The notes below the pieces were generated by a model. That model was not told the DNA's origin, ran no database searches, and saw only the letters and a list, made by a program, of their open reading frames with translations. This document shows positions 50,615 through 58,851 of a stretch of DNA of 64,000 nt, piece after piece. Source of the DNA: Testudinibacter aquarius (lineage in GTDB: Bacteria > Pseudomonadota > Gammaproteobacteria > Enterobacterales > Pasteurellaceae); the NCBI RefSeq assembly GCF_004342725.1, contig NZ_SMCP01000003.1, positions 1-64,000 of the forward strand. Direction: 5' to 3'. The translations under genes were made by a program, and so were the position numbers. Numbering within the stretch: position 1 is the first letter of the stretch; every line of letters begins with the position of its first letter.

Positions 50615-51229
50615 CTATTTTGCTGATTGCGGCAAAGGTTGTGACAAGGCGATCACCGCTTGTCTGGCTTGGTGTAAGAACTCGGCTTTATCCCATTTTA
50701 CATCAACCTGTAACGGCTCGCCAAAAGTGACCGAGCAGGTAAACGGCAGCGGTAAAAATGCACCTTTCGGCAAACTGCGACCAGTGTTATCCAGATAAAT
50801 CGGCACCAGCTCCACTTGCGGATAACGCTGTCGCAAGTGATATAATCCTGATTTAAACCCTGCCGGTTGGCTTTCGGCAGAGCGAGTGCCTTCCGGGAAA
50901 AGAATCAGCGAATCCCCTTGCTCAAGTGCGGTATACAGCGGCTGCAACGGATCATCGCTGTTGCCCTCACGATCAATCATCACCACATTCAGCGCTTTTT
51001 TGGCAATCAAACCGCGCAGTCCACCCTTATCCCAATAATCTTTTGCCGCAACCGGGCGAATTTTGGCACGAAATTCCGCATTAAAAGACGACCAAATTGC
51101 CAGCGTATCCAAATGGCTGGTATGATTGGCAAAATAGATCCGCTGTTGTCCACTGGGCAAGTTATTGCGCCAATGGGGATAGGCGCCGATCAACAGTTTG
51201 GTTAGCGTAGCAAGTAAGGAGGCAATCAT
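50615..51229 (-). CDS. PlsC-like lysophospholipid acyltransferase
   Basis: 204 aa with the acyltransferase motifs NHTSHLD (HX4D, near residue 35) and FPEGTRS (near residue 113), plus a TM-like N-terminus. It would acylate a lysophosphatidate-like acceptor. Its start overlaps the CDP-alcohol phosphatidyltransferase stop by 4 bp. It lies 9 bp before the CdsA-like gene, so product and substrate order (phosphatidate, then CDP-DAG) fits one short pathway. It is shorter than PlsC (about 245 aa). Confidence 0.87.
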   Translation of the reverse strand: MIASLLATLTKLLIGAYPHWRNNLPSGQQRIYFANHTSHLDTLAIWSSFNAEFRAKIRPVAAKDYWDKGGLRGLIAKKALNVVMIDREGNSDDPLQPLYTALEQGDSLILFPEGTRSAESQPAGFKSGLYHLRQRYPQVELVPIYLDNTGRSLPKGAFLPLPFTCSVTFGEPLQVDVKWDKAEFLHQARQAVIALSQPLPQSAK

Positions 51230-51867
51230 GTTGACCTCGCTTGCGTTTCCAACTCACGCGAAATGGCACGTGTCCGCAAAACACAGGTCAGTAACGTGCC
51301 GACAATCAATAACACCAGCGCCAACCATAACGCATATTGACTGTACCATAGCTGCCATTCCACCGCCCCGATTAAACACCCCGCCGTCAACAACGCCATG
51401 CGGTGCGGTTTTGCCATTGGGCCGCTGAAGCGTTGTTCCAAGCCTAACGAACCACCAAGCAAACGGATATAAGCACTCAGCGCCGCCAATAAAGCCCCTA
51501 GCCAGCCCAACCACGGCTGCCCGACAGCTGCAGCAAACGCCAGAATCAACACCGAATCCGCTATACGATCCGGAATTTCATTATACAGCACACCGTTGGC
51601 CGTTTTTTTGCCGCCTTCTACGGCTACCATGCCGTCTAATAAGTTACAGAGTAAGCGCAGTTGGATAAAAAGTGCAGCCAAAATCAGCCCGACGGCATTG
51701 GGCGAAAATGCTAACAATAACCCGCCGAATAAGGCAACTACGATACTGAGCAGGGAGATTTGATTCGGGGTCGGTATGCTGCGCTGCGCTAAGTTTTTGG
51801 CTAATGCCTGCGCCCAACGGCTACTGCGCGTTGCAAGCGGACGACGATTCTTCTGATTTTCTGTCAT
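51226..51867 (-). CDS. CDP-alcohol phosphatidyltransferase family protein (YnbA-like)
   Basis: 213 aa, about five or six TM segments. The family motif D-x2-D-G-x2-A-R-x8-G-x3-D-x3-D is recognisable as N-x2-D-G-x2-A-V-x8-G-x3-N-x3-D, so two of the four aspartates are Asn and the Arg is Val; a further D-R-x2-D follows. It would transfer a phosphatidyl group from CDP-lipid to an unknown alcohol, or it is a diverged subfamily. It overlaps both neighbours by 4 bp. Confidence 0.82.
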   Translation of the reverse strand: MTENQKNRRPLATRSSRWAQALAKNLAQRSIPTPNQISLLSIVVALFGGLLLAFSPNAVGLILAALFIQLRLLCNLLDGMVAVEGGKKTANGVLYNEIPDRIADSVLILAFAAAVGQPWLGWLGALLAALSAYIRLLGGSLGLEQRFSGPMAKPHRMALLTAGCLIGAVEWQLWYSQYALWLALVLLIVGTLLTCVLRTRAISRELETQARST

Positions 51868-52595
51868 ATGTTGTCCTTATTGACTTGATAAATGAACTGT
51901 TTTGTCAAGTTGGCAGAATTTATGTCGTTTTGCCAGACCAAAATTTGCGGCAGCTGTTCACCTGCTTGTTGTAAAAAATAAGCGAGATAAAATGGTAATT
52001 CGTCGGTAAAAAACAGCTTGCCTTGCGGTGCGTAAACACATTCAATTTGTAATCTGTCGGGGCGATGAATAACTGAACGTAGTTTGACAATGCCGACCCC
52101 TTGCGATTTCAACACGGCTTCACGCAGACACCAAGTGCGGTAAAATGCCGCTTCGGCGTGCGGTTGTGCCGCAAACCAATCCTGTTCTGGTTGCGAAGCA
52201 TAAAACCGTAATAACCCGTTAAAATTGCGTGTTTTTTGCGGGCTTTCAATATCAACTGCTACCGCCACCGCACTTTCACTTTTTTCTGCAACCGAAATCA
52301 CCACAGCCACCCAATCTGCCGAATGGCTGATATTAAAATCAATATGCGGTGCAGCGGCAAAATAAGGGCGACCACTTGGGGTGCGTTGAATCTGTTGGAG
52401 CAAGCTCAACGGCTGCTGAAAATATTCCAACAACTTTGCCAGCAAAAAATGCGCCAAAATACTGCACTGTCGTCGTTGCTGCCTGCGGGCATTATTGCTA
52501 TTAGCGGCGTGCAATAAACTATTCGGCAAATAGCGCTGTAATTCAACCCGTGTTGGCATTTGCGCCAGGTTGCCCCAAATTACTGCAGTTTGCAT
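51864..52595 (-). CDS. 4'-phosphopantetheinyl transferase (Sfp/AcpT type)
   Basis: Attaches phosphopantetheine from CoA to a carrier-protein serine. 243 aa from ATG 52595, which has GGAG 6 nt upstream; a GTG five codons earlier would swallow that site. The motif AVAVDIES (Mg-binding D-x-E, near residue 125) and FYRTWCLREAVLKSQG (W-x2-[KR]-E-A-x2-K) are both present. First gene of the lipid operon. The acpP gene is elsewhere in the window (60196-60426). The carrier target, AcpP or another, is unknown. Confidence 0.88.
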   Translation of the reverse strand: MQTAVIWGNLAQMPTRVELQRYLPNSLLHAANSNNARRQQRRQCSILAHFLLAKLLEYFQQPLSLLQQIQRTPSGRPYFAAAPHIDFNISHSADWVAVVISVAEKSESAVAVAVDIESPQKTRNFNGLLRFYASQPEQDWFAAQPHAEAAFYRTWCLREAVLKSQGVGIVKLRSVIHRPDRLQIECVYAPQGKLFFTDELPFYLAYFLQQAGEQLPQILVWQNDINSANLTKQFIYQVNKDNI

Positions 52596-52675
52596 AACGT
52601 CTCCGTTCACTTGATCACAAAATAGGTTTTGATTAGACTATCGGTTCCTCGGTCAAATAACAATTACTATTCAAA

Positions 52676-53404
52676 ATGAACTTCACAGCCAATAAGCATA
52701 CAACCCCCTCTGCTAGCAATACTTGGGGCAGTTTAATCAAACTCACCTTGCCGATTGCCATGGGATATTATGCCGCCGGGATTGCCTATGGTATTTTAGG
52801 CGTTGGCGCCGGTTTGCCGATTTGGTTAGTCGTGTTGTTAAGCATCGTGGTCTATTCTGGCGCCGCGCAATATGCTGCAATACCGCTGTTTGCCTCTGCC
52901 GCCGGTTTTTTACCACTGGTGATCGGCACCTTGTTAATCAGCTTGCGCCAACTGTTTTATACCCTGGCACTGCACACCGATTTACCCCAAAAAGGCTGGC
53001 AACGTTGGTACACCACGGCTTCGATCACCGATGAAAGCTATGCTTTAGCCACCACTCAGGAACAACATCAGCGCCAAAGTAATATCACTAAAATCAATTT
53101 TTTATGTCAGTTTTACTGGGTTTCCGCCTCATTGATCGGCGCCTTACTTGGAGCAGAACTGGCCGATGCCATACCGCACTTGGCGTTTGCCCTGCCGTGT
53201 CTGTTTATTATTTTAGCATATGAACAATATCGCCAGAACCGTCATCTTTTTCCATTGCTGCTCGCATTGTCTGCCTTTATAGCGTGCAAATTGTTAGCAC
53301 CCGGTTGGGTGATGTTAGCTGCGATTTTATGCTGTATTTTGGTAATTTTGATACGCTATCACTTGCAACTTGGCAAAAAACTGTCTAAGGAAAACATCAG
53401 ATGA
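52676..53404 (+). CDS. azlC: AzlC family branched-chain amino acid permease
   Basis: 242 aa, about seven TM segments, with ALPIAMGYYAAGIAYGILG-type N-terminus (here LPIAMGYYAAGIAYGIL), VYSGAAQYAAIPL and LRQLFYTLAL. AzlC/YgaZ with AzlD/YgaH exports branched-chain amino acids (valine, leucine analogues). It overlaps azlD by 4 bp, and the two subunits are thought to work together. Confidence 0.92.
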   Translation: MNFTANKHTTPSASNTWGSLIKLTLPIAMGYYAAGIAYGILGVGAGLPIWLVVLLSIVVYSGAAQYAAIPLFASAAGFLPLVIGTLLISLRQLFYTLALHTDLPQKGWQRWYTTASITDESYALATTQEQHQRQSNITKINFLCQFYWVSASLIGALLGAELADAIPHLAFALPCLFIILAYEQYRQNRHLFPLLLALSAFIACKLLAPGWVMLAAILCCILVILIRYHLQLGKKLSKENIR

Positions 53405-53730
53405 ATACCATCACAATCTTAGTGACTGTTACCGCCATGGCGTCGGTGATGTTCCTGTGTCGGGCGCTACCGTTGTTTTTACCACAGCGCTGGCTGCAAC
53501 TCGGCTGGTTACAAAGCCTGAATCAAAGCTTACCGTTGTGTATTATGCTGATTTTACTGTTCAGCAGCCTGAATATCCCAACTTCCTTATCCAGTGGCTT
53601 TACTACTTTGCTGTATGAGATCGCTGCGTTAGCTGTCGTGCTTGCCAGTTATATTTGGCTGCGTAACACTTTATTGAGCGTGGTATTCGGTGTCACTTGC
53701 TTGAATTTGCTGTATCTGCTGGGTTTGTAG
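53401..53730 (+). CDS. azlD: AzlD family protein
   Basis: 109 aa, four TM segments, with MFLCRALPLFLP near residue 20 typical of AzlD/YgaH. It starts inside the azlC stop (ATGA overlap) and is the small partner of the exporter. A symmetrical terminator follows, shared with the toxin gene. Confidence 0.9.
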   Translation: MNTITILVTVTAMASVMFLCRALPLFLPQRWLQLGWLQSLNQSLPLCIMLILLFSSLNIPTSLSSGFTTLLYEIAALAVVLASYIWLRNTLLSVVFGVTCLNLLYLLGL

Positions 53731-53747
53731 AAGATTAATCCCAATAC

Positions 53748-53779
53748 AAAAAAGGATCCGAGTAATTCGCACCTTTTTT
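53748..53779. terminator. Bidirectional terminator between azlD and the toxin gene
   Basis: AAAAAAGG (53748-53755) and CCTTTTTT (53772-53779) pair, giving a U-tract in either direction between the convergent genes. Confidence 0.7.
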
Positions 53780-53794
53780 AATAAGGCATCAAAG

Positions 53795-54076
53795 TTAAGG
53801 ATATTTTCTTAAGCTGTGCAACACAGTCAAAATGATGATTTCATCCTTGATTTCGTTATATTCGTAAACAATACGATAACGACGACAAAATGCGTGTCTT
53901 GTGCCGTCTTCTTGTAATTTGAAACCTCTAGGCAAAAATGCAATCTGTTCAAATTTTTCGGAGAGCTCTGCTTCTAATTTTACAATCGAAGCCAATGAAC
54001 TTGTATATTCACTGACATTTCTCAAAATGCCTTCAATATCAATGATGGTTTTGTCAGACAATACCAATCTAGGCAT
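53795..54076 (-). CDS. RelE/ParE-family toxin
   Basis: About 93 aa from ATG 54076. It has the small ParE/RelE-fold pattern: an N-terminal helical hairpin (SDKTIIDIEGILRNVSEYT) then strands with FCRRYRIVYEYN and IIILTVLHSLRKYP. Its ATG lies inside the last codons of the antitoxin gene (8-bp overlap), the classical arrangement. Whether it poisons gyrase (ParE) or cleaves mRNA (RelE) is not readable. A longer frame to 54088 adds four residues. Confidence 0.8.
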   Translation of the reverse strand: MPRLVLSDKTIIDIEGILRNVSEYTSSLASIVKLEAELSEKFEQIAFLPRGFKLQEDGTRHAFCRRYRIVYEYNEIKDEIIILTVLHSLRKYP

Positions 54077-54248
54077 AAGCCACATCACGTTCGAATTGCT
54101 TTATCTCAGAATCCAATTCCTCAACCACTGCTTGCCACCGAACGCGAGCCTCTGCAAGTGTACAAACTCGTCCTGCTTCAACGTCAGCACGTCCAGCCGC
54201 AATTTTTTGCGCTAAATACTCATCGTACCCTTTTTCTTTGATAATCAT
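54069..54248 (-). CDS. Antitoxin partner of the RelE/ParE toxin
   Basis: 59 aa from ATG 54248, preceded by GAGGT; an earlier ATG would lack a ribosome site. It is charged and helical, with GRADVEAGRVCTLAEARVRW near the middle, a pattern seen in small ParD/RelB-like antitoxins (compare DxEAGRVxSxEE). The DNA-binding class (RHH, Phd or other) cannot be assigned. It is translationally coupled to the toxin. Confidence 0.75.
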   Translation of the reverse strand: MIIKEKGYDEYLAQKIAAGRADVEAGRVCTLAEARVRWQAVVEELDSEIKQFERDVAYA

Positions 54249-54455
54249 AATACCTCGATTTTTCATCAATGCCGTTTTTATCTTAATGTTGCCTGGTCAA
54301 CTGTTGAACAGTGTATCATGAGAAAAGCCGCTACTAAAATCGTTTTTTTTCACTTCTTGCGATCAAATCAACGTACTCTCTTTTTTATTCAACGCCAAAA
54401 ACAGTTAATTCTTTTTATGATATCGGGCGATATTAAATACTTACTCTTACCCATT

Positions 54456-54489
54456 AAAGCCACAACCTGATTAATCAAGCTGTGGCTTT
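54456..54489 (-). terminator. Terminator of icd
   Basis: AAAGCCACA (54456-54464) and TGTGGCTTT (54481-54489) form a 9-bp stem extended by AGCTTGATT-type inner pairing, 19 bp beyond the icd stop. The T run on the minus strand is short. Confidence 0.6.
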
Positions 54490-54507
54490 TGTCTTCTGTA
54501 GCTAAAA

Positions 54508-55761
54508 TTACATATTATCGACAATATCCTGCGCGAATTCAGAACATTTGCGCAGCGTTGCGCCGTCCATTAAGCGCTCGAAATCGTAGGTGACGGTTTT
54601 GTTGGAAATGGCTTTTTCCATACCGGATACCACTAAATCCGCTGCTTCGATCCAGCCTAAATGGCGTAGCATCATTTCGCCGCTCAAAATCAAGGAACCC
54701 GGATTGACTTTGTCTTGTCCGGCATATTTCGGTGCAGTGCCGTGAGTGGCTTCGAAAATCGCGCATTCGTCACCGATGTTAGCGCCTGGGGCGATACCGA
54801 TGCCGCCCACTTGCGCCGCCAACGCATCGGAAATATAGTCACCGTTCAGGTTCATGGTGGCGATTACGTCATACTCTTTCGGGCGCAACAAGATTTGCTG
54901 CAAGAATGCATCGGCAATCACATCATTGACAGTAATGGTTTTACCGCTCTTTGGATTTTTAAACTGCATCCACGGACCACCGTCCAGCAATTCTGCGCCG
55001 AACTCCTGTTTCGCCACCTCATAGCCCCAGCTTTTGAATGCGCCTTCGGTGAATTTCATAATATTGCCTTTATGCACCAACGTCACCACGTCACGATCAT
55101 TGTCGATCGCATACTGGATCGCAGCACGCACCAAGCGCTGCGTACCGGCTTTTGAAGTTGGTTTGATGCCGATACCGCACTCCTCGGTAAAACGGATTTT
55201 GGTCACGCCCATCTGTTTAGTCAGGAAATCAATCACTTTTTCCGCTTCCGGCGTGCCTGCCTGCCATTCGACACCGGCATAAATATCTTCGGAATTTTCA
55301 CGGAAAATCACCATGTCGGTATATTCCGGATGTTTCAACGGGCTCGGAGTGCCTTCATAATAACGCACCGGACGCAAGCAGATGTACAGATCCAACAACT
55401 GACGCAGCGCCACGTTAAGCGAACGAATACCGCCACCGATCGGGGTGGTCAACGGGCCTTTAATGGCGACACGGTATTCTTTAATTAAATCCAATGTTTC
55501 CTGTGGCAACCATTCGTCTTCGCCATACACTTTAGTCGATTTTTCACCGGTATAGACTTCCATCCATTCGATTTTGCGTTTGCCGCCATAAGCTTTTTCT
55601 ACCGCTGCGTCCAACACCAAACGCATCGCTGGTGTAACATCAACGCCAATGCCGTCCCCTTCGATAAACGGAATAATCGGATTGTCCGGCACATTCAAGC
55701 GCCCTGGGCTATCCAGCGTAATTTTCGTTCCTTGTGTAGGGACCACAACTTTGCTTTGCAT
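54508..55761 (-). CDS. icd: NADP-dependent isocitrate dehydrogenase
   Basis: Oxidative decarboxylation of isocitrate to 2-oxoglutarate. 417 aa, one more than E. coli Icd. The phosphorylatable serine loop [13 protein letters not shown] (about 110-122), the Mg/isocitrate region and [27 protein letters not shown] are all intact, as is [13 protein letters not shown] for NADP. A functional oxidative arm is implied, unlike H. influenzae Rd. Divergent from rluE, as in E. coli. Confidence 0.97.
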   Translation of the reverse strand: MQSKVVVPTQGTKITLDSPGRLNVPDNPIIPFIEGDGIGVDVTPAMRLVLDAAVEKAYGGKRKIEWMEVYTGEKSTKVYGEDEWLPQETLDLIKEYRVAIKGPLTTPIGGGIRSLNVALRQLLDLYICLRPVRYYEGTPSPLKHPEYTDMVIFRENSEDIYAGVEWQAGTPEAEKVIDFLTKQMGVTKIRFTEECGIGIKPTSKAGTQRLVRAAIQYAIDNDRDVVTLVHKGNIMKFTEGAFKSWGYEVAKQEFGAELLDGGPWMQFKNPKSGKTITVNDVIADAFLQQILLRPKEYDVIATMNLNGDYISDALAAQVGGIGIAPGANIGDECAIFEATHGTAPKYAGQDKVNPGSLILSGEMMLRHLGWIEAADLVVSGMEKAISNKTVTYDFERLMDGATLRKCSEFAQDIVDNM

Positions 55762-55919
55762 ATTGACTCCTTTCCGTGATTTACTTGGTGAAATAGTTTG
55801 GTGAAATAATTTTTAAAAAGATACTGTATCTTCAACCCACCGCATAGTATAGTTTTTCTTAAATTATTTCTTTTATTCACATCACATTTTAACAATTTTT
55901 TTAATATTTTTTTAACATT

Positions 55920-56615
55920 ATGGCTAAATCTAACACGCCTAACCGCACTTTCACTCGCCGTACTGTGCGAGCAGCACAAAAATTGGCTGTTGCCCCAAGA
56001 AAATCGGCAACTGCCGTATCACTTGCCGAAACAACAGTCGTTTTATTCAATAAGCCGTTTGATGTGCTGACCCAATTCAGCGCAGATCAACAGCGAGCCA
56101 CCTTGAAAGATTATATTCCGATTCCCTCAGTTTATCCGGCTGGACGTTTAGATCGCGACAGTGAAGGCCTACTGTTGTTGACCAACAACGGCAAATTGCA
56201 ACACCGCTTAACCGATCCGAAATTTAAACTGGCAAAGACTTATTGGGTGCTGGTGGAAAATATTCCCGATGAAACCGCACTTTTGGCGCTGCGGCAAGGT
56301 GTGCTGCTAAACGACGGTAAAACGTTGCCGGCCAAAGTGCGGTTAATCCCCGAACCGACAGGATTATGGGCACGCATTCCACCGATTCGGCAACGGAAAA
56401 ACATTCCTACCTGCTGGCTGGAGCTGCAAATCCACGAAGGCCGTAATCGCCAAGTCAGACGCATGACTGCGCATATCGGTTGCCCAACGCTGCGCCTGAT
56501 TCGCGCAGAAACTGCTGGGTTTGATTTAAACGGCTTAAGCAGCGGTCAATACCGCACGTTGTCTGCAACTGAACGGGCTCAATTATTTCAACGGCTTCAT
56601 TTAGTCGTAAAATAG
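55920..56615 (+). CDS. rluE: 23S rRNA pseudouridine(2457) synthase
   Basis: RsuA-family pseudouridine synthase, 231 aa. The catalytic Asp is in [17 protein letters not shown] (near residue 78); [11 protein letters not shown] and [24 protein letters not shown] are the other family motifs. There is no S4 domain, as expected for RluE; the first 35 residues are basic. Divergence from icd and the following nudJ match the E. coli icd-rluE-nudJ block. Confidence 0.94.
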   Translation: MAKSNTPNRTFTRRTVRAAQKLAVAPRKSATAVSLAETTVVLFNKPFDVLTQFSADQQRATLKDYIPIPSVYPAGRLDRDSEGLLLLTNNGKLQHRLTDPKFKLAKTYWVLVENIPDETALLALRQGVLLNDGKTLPAKVRLIPEPTGLWARIPPIRQRKNIPTCWLELQIHEGRNRQVRRMTAHIGCPTLRLIRAETAGFDLNGLSSGQYRTLSATERAQLFQRLHLVVK

Positions 56616-56629
56616 CAAGGATATTACGT

Positions 56630-57088
56630 ATGCACAAACCCAATATCACCCTAGCTTGCGTGGTACATTGCCAAGACAAATTTTTGTTTGTTGAAGAGTG
56701 GGATAACGGCATTTTGACACTGAACCAACCTGCCGGGCATTTGGAAAAAGACGAAAGCCTGCTCGCCGGAATGCAACGTGAATTATGGGAAGAAACCGGG
56801 ATTGAACATGCCCAAATAGAACGATTAGTCAAAATTTACCAGTGGTCGGCATCACGCAGTAAAACCGATTTTTTGCGTTTTACATTTGCTTTAGAGCTGG
56901 ACGACTGCTGTGTTATAACACCCCACGACAGCGATATCACCCGTGGGCTATGGCTGACGCTGGCGCAATTTCAAGACTATATCCGCCAACCGGGACAAGG
57001 CGCCAGAAGCCCGTTGGTGCTTGAATCGATTCACGACTATTTGCAAGCAAAAACAGTGCCAATCGATATTTTAAAGGTGTTTGAATAA
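56630..57088 (+). CDS. nudJ: Nudix phosphatase NudJ
   Basis: 152 aa. The Nudix box G-x5-E-x7-R-E-x2-E-E-x-G is at about residues 37-59. The protein starts KPNITLACVVHCQDKFLFVEE, like E. coli NudJ (YmfB), which hydrolyses HMP-PP and nucleotide di- and triphosphates. It lies 14 bp after rluE. The 40-bp repeat begins directly at its stop codon. Confidence 0.93.
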   Translation: MHKPNITLACVVHCQDKFLFVEEWDNGILTLNQPAGHLEKDESLLAGMQRELWEETGIEHAQIERLVKIYQWSASRSKTDFLRFTFALELDDCCVITPHDSDITRGLWLTLAQFQDYIRQPGQGARSPLVLESIHDYLQAKTVPIDILKVFE

Positions 57089-57132
57089 TAGGGTTTGTTG
57101 GCCTTTGTTTATAATTTGAGCTATAGACCCTA
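57089..57132 (+). repeat. 40-bp TA-bounded hairpin repeat, copy after nudJ
   Basis: The 40-bp unit 57091-57130 begins GGGTTTGTTGG, carries the core TTTGTTTATAATTTGAGC and ends ATAGACCC; it is flanked by TA on both sides. The ends pair over ten positions including the TA. It follows the nudJ TAA directly. Confidence 0.8.
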
Positions 57133-57162
57133 ATCATGAAAAGGGAATATATGAGGTAATAA

Positions 57163-57204
57163 AAAACCCGATTGCCATCTCAATTTGAGCAACAATCGGG
57201 TTTT
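57163..57204. terminator. Bidirectional terminator between nudJ and rplI
   Basis: AAAACCCGATTG (57163-57174) and CAATCGGGTTTT (57193-57204) form a 12-bp stem with U-tracts on both strands, ending the S6 operon and nudJ. Confidence 0.88.
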
Positions 57205-57220
57205 TCGTTGAATAATCGGC

Positions 57221-57670
57221 TTATTCAGGAATGACGTTTACAATCAATGAAGTGAAGACTTCACCATGTAATTGGAAACGAATTTCGTGCTCGCCAGTGG
57301 TACGCAGAGGACCTTCTGACAGACGAACTTCACTTTTCTCAACCTTAACACCGGCAGCCGTGATCGCATCAGCGATGTCACGAGTACCGATAGAACCGAA
57401 TAAACGACCTTCATCACCGGCTTTGGAAGCGATAGTCACGCTAGTCAAGGCTGCGATGCTTTCTGCACGCGCTTGCGCTTCGGCTAACTCTTTAGCAACT
57501 TTAGCTTCCAACTCAGCACGACGAGTTTCGAAATGTTCAATATTAGCTTTGGTTGCCATAACTGCTTTACCTTGAGGGATCAAGAAGTTACGTGCGAAAC
57601 CGGCTTTAACATTCACTTGGTCACCAACGTTACCCAAATGAACAACTTTATCTAAAAGAATAATTTGCAT
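57221..57670 (-). CDS. rplI: 50S ribosomal protein L9
   Basis: 149 aa, exact family length. N-terminal domain [19 protein letters not shown], long connecting helix (about 42-75), C-terminal rRNA-binding domain with [14 protein letters not shown]. Last gene of the rpsF-priB-rpsR-rplI operon. Confidence 0.98.
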   Translation of the reverse strand: MQIILLDKVVHLGNVGDQVNVKAGFARNFLIPQGKAVMATKANIEHFETRRAELEAKVAKELAEAQARAESIAALTSVTIASKAGDEGRLFGSIGTRDIADAITAAGVKVEKSEVRLSEGPLRTTGEHEIRFQLHGEVFTSLIVNVIPE

Positions 57671-57688
57671 TACCGTATCCTCTCTTGA

Positions 57689-57928
<240 letters not shown>

Positions 57929-58255
57929 CTAATCTATAAATTCGATTTGCTCGGCGTGTAAAACTAACTGACTGAGTCCGTTATTGCTTTTATGCGTGGT
58001 GATAAAACCGACGATTAAAAGTTTACTGCCGACCGTAATGCTTTGAGTTTGTTTAATTAATTGTTGTCCACTCAGTGATACCGCTATTTTACACCACGCT
58101 TGCCGCGCTAAACCTGCTTCGGTTTGCTGCGAACGATGTTCGAAAACAAAGCGACAATGTTCAATACCACTTGGACTGATACTTCGTTTGGGATGAGAGG
58201 CAACAAAACCTGTCAACGACAAACGATTGTCAATCGTTAAATTACTCTTCCGCAT
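57929..58255 (-). CDS. priB: Primosomal replication protein N (PriB)
   Basis: 108 aa single OB-fold protein that bridges PriA and DnaT during replication restart. From ATG 58255 the length equals H. influenzae PriB; the longer frame to 58291 lies inside rps[17 protein letters not shown] and the C-terminal [12 protein letters not shown] are characteristic. It overlaps the rpsF 3' end by 14 bp. Confidence 0.92.
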   Translation of the reverse strand: MRKSNLTIDNRLSLTGFVASHPKRSISPSGIEHCRFVFEHRSQQTEAGLARQAWCKIAVSLSGQQLIKQTQSITVGSKLLIVGFITTHKSNNGLSQLVLHAEQIEFID

Positions 58256-58619
58256 CCTCATAATCGTTGTTGTCAACTTCGGCTGAAGCACGACGATCGT
58301 CTTTTGCTTTAACCATTGGGGACGCTTCTGTTACGGCGTGCTTAGTACGCATAATAGCGTTACGCAGAACGGCGTCGTTGTAACGGAAAGTTGTTTCTAG
58401 CTCGTCGATTACTTCTTGCGGTGCTTCTACATTCATTAACACATAATGTGCTTTATGTAGTTTGTTGATTGGATAAGCCAATTGACGGCGACCCCAATCT
58501 TCTAGGCGATGAACTTGTCCACCTGCTTCTTTAACAGAACCAGTGTAGCGCTCGATCATGCCCGGTACTTGTTCGCTTTGGTCCGGATGAACCATAAAAA
58601 CGATTTCGTAGTGACGCAT
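58242..58619 (-). CDS. rpsF: 30S ribosomal protein S6
   Basis: 125 aa, RRM-like fold: [48 protein letters not shown]. The acidic C-terminal tail (about 105-125) is the region that receives extra glutamates from RimK in E. coli. First gene of the operon. Confidence 0.98.
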   Translation of the reverse strand: MRHYEIVFMVHPDQSEQVPGMIERYTGSVKEAGGQVHRLEDWGRRQLAYPINKLHKAHYVLMNVEAPQEVIDELETTFRYNDAVLRNAIMRTKHAVTEASPMVKAKDDRRASAEVDNNDYEDAEE

Positions 58620-58646
58620 TGCTGCTGCTCCTTACGGGTTAATCAG

Positions 58647-58681
58647 CCTCCGACGATAGACCAGTCACCAGTCTGCGGAAG
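58647..58681 (-). promoter_or_regulatory. Candidate S6:S18 autoregulatory leader hairpin
   Basis: In the rpsF 5' leader, CTTCCG (minus strand, 58681-58676) pairs with CGGAGG (58652-58647) around an inner AGAC/GTCT stem, leaving an asymmetric bulge. The known S6:S18 leader motif is a hairpin presenting CCG next to a bulge, which fits. Not verified by a covariance model. Confidence 0.5.
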
Positions 58682-58719
58682 CAAGGAACGAAAATGGAAT
58701 GTGACTGTTAAGGCGCAAG

Positions 58720-58748
58720 ATTATACCCAGATTACCTAGGCGGCACAA
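58720..58748 (-). promoter_or_regulatory. Sigma-70 promoter of the rpsF operon
   Basis: On the minus strand TTGTGC (58748-58743), a 17-bp spacer and a perfect TATAAT (58725-58720), followed by a GC-rich CTTGCGCC discriminator typical of ribosomal operons. Confidence 0.75.
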
Positions 58749-58782
58749 GCAAAATTCGGATTATTTTTAAACTGCCGGCAAA

Positions 58783-58825
58783 AACAAAAGTGCGGTTTGC
58801 ATTAATTGAAAACCGCACTTTTGTT
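58783..58825 (-). terminator. Uptake-sequence hairpin terminator of fabF
   Basis: AACAAAAGTGCGGTTT (58783-58798) and AAACCGCACTTTTGTT (58810-58825) form a 16-bp stem containing two inverted uptake sequences, 27 bp beyond the fabF stop. Confidence 0.82.
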
Positions 58826-58851
58826 ATTAAGATTTAAAAGCAAGAATTCGA

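Noticed and set aside
54069-54269. Antitoxin starting at the first in-frame ATG (54269)
   Set aside because: GAGGT lies just before the later ATG at 54248, and the seven extra residues have no ribosome site.
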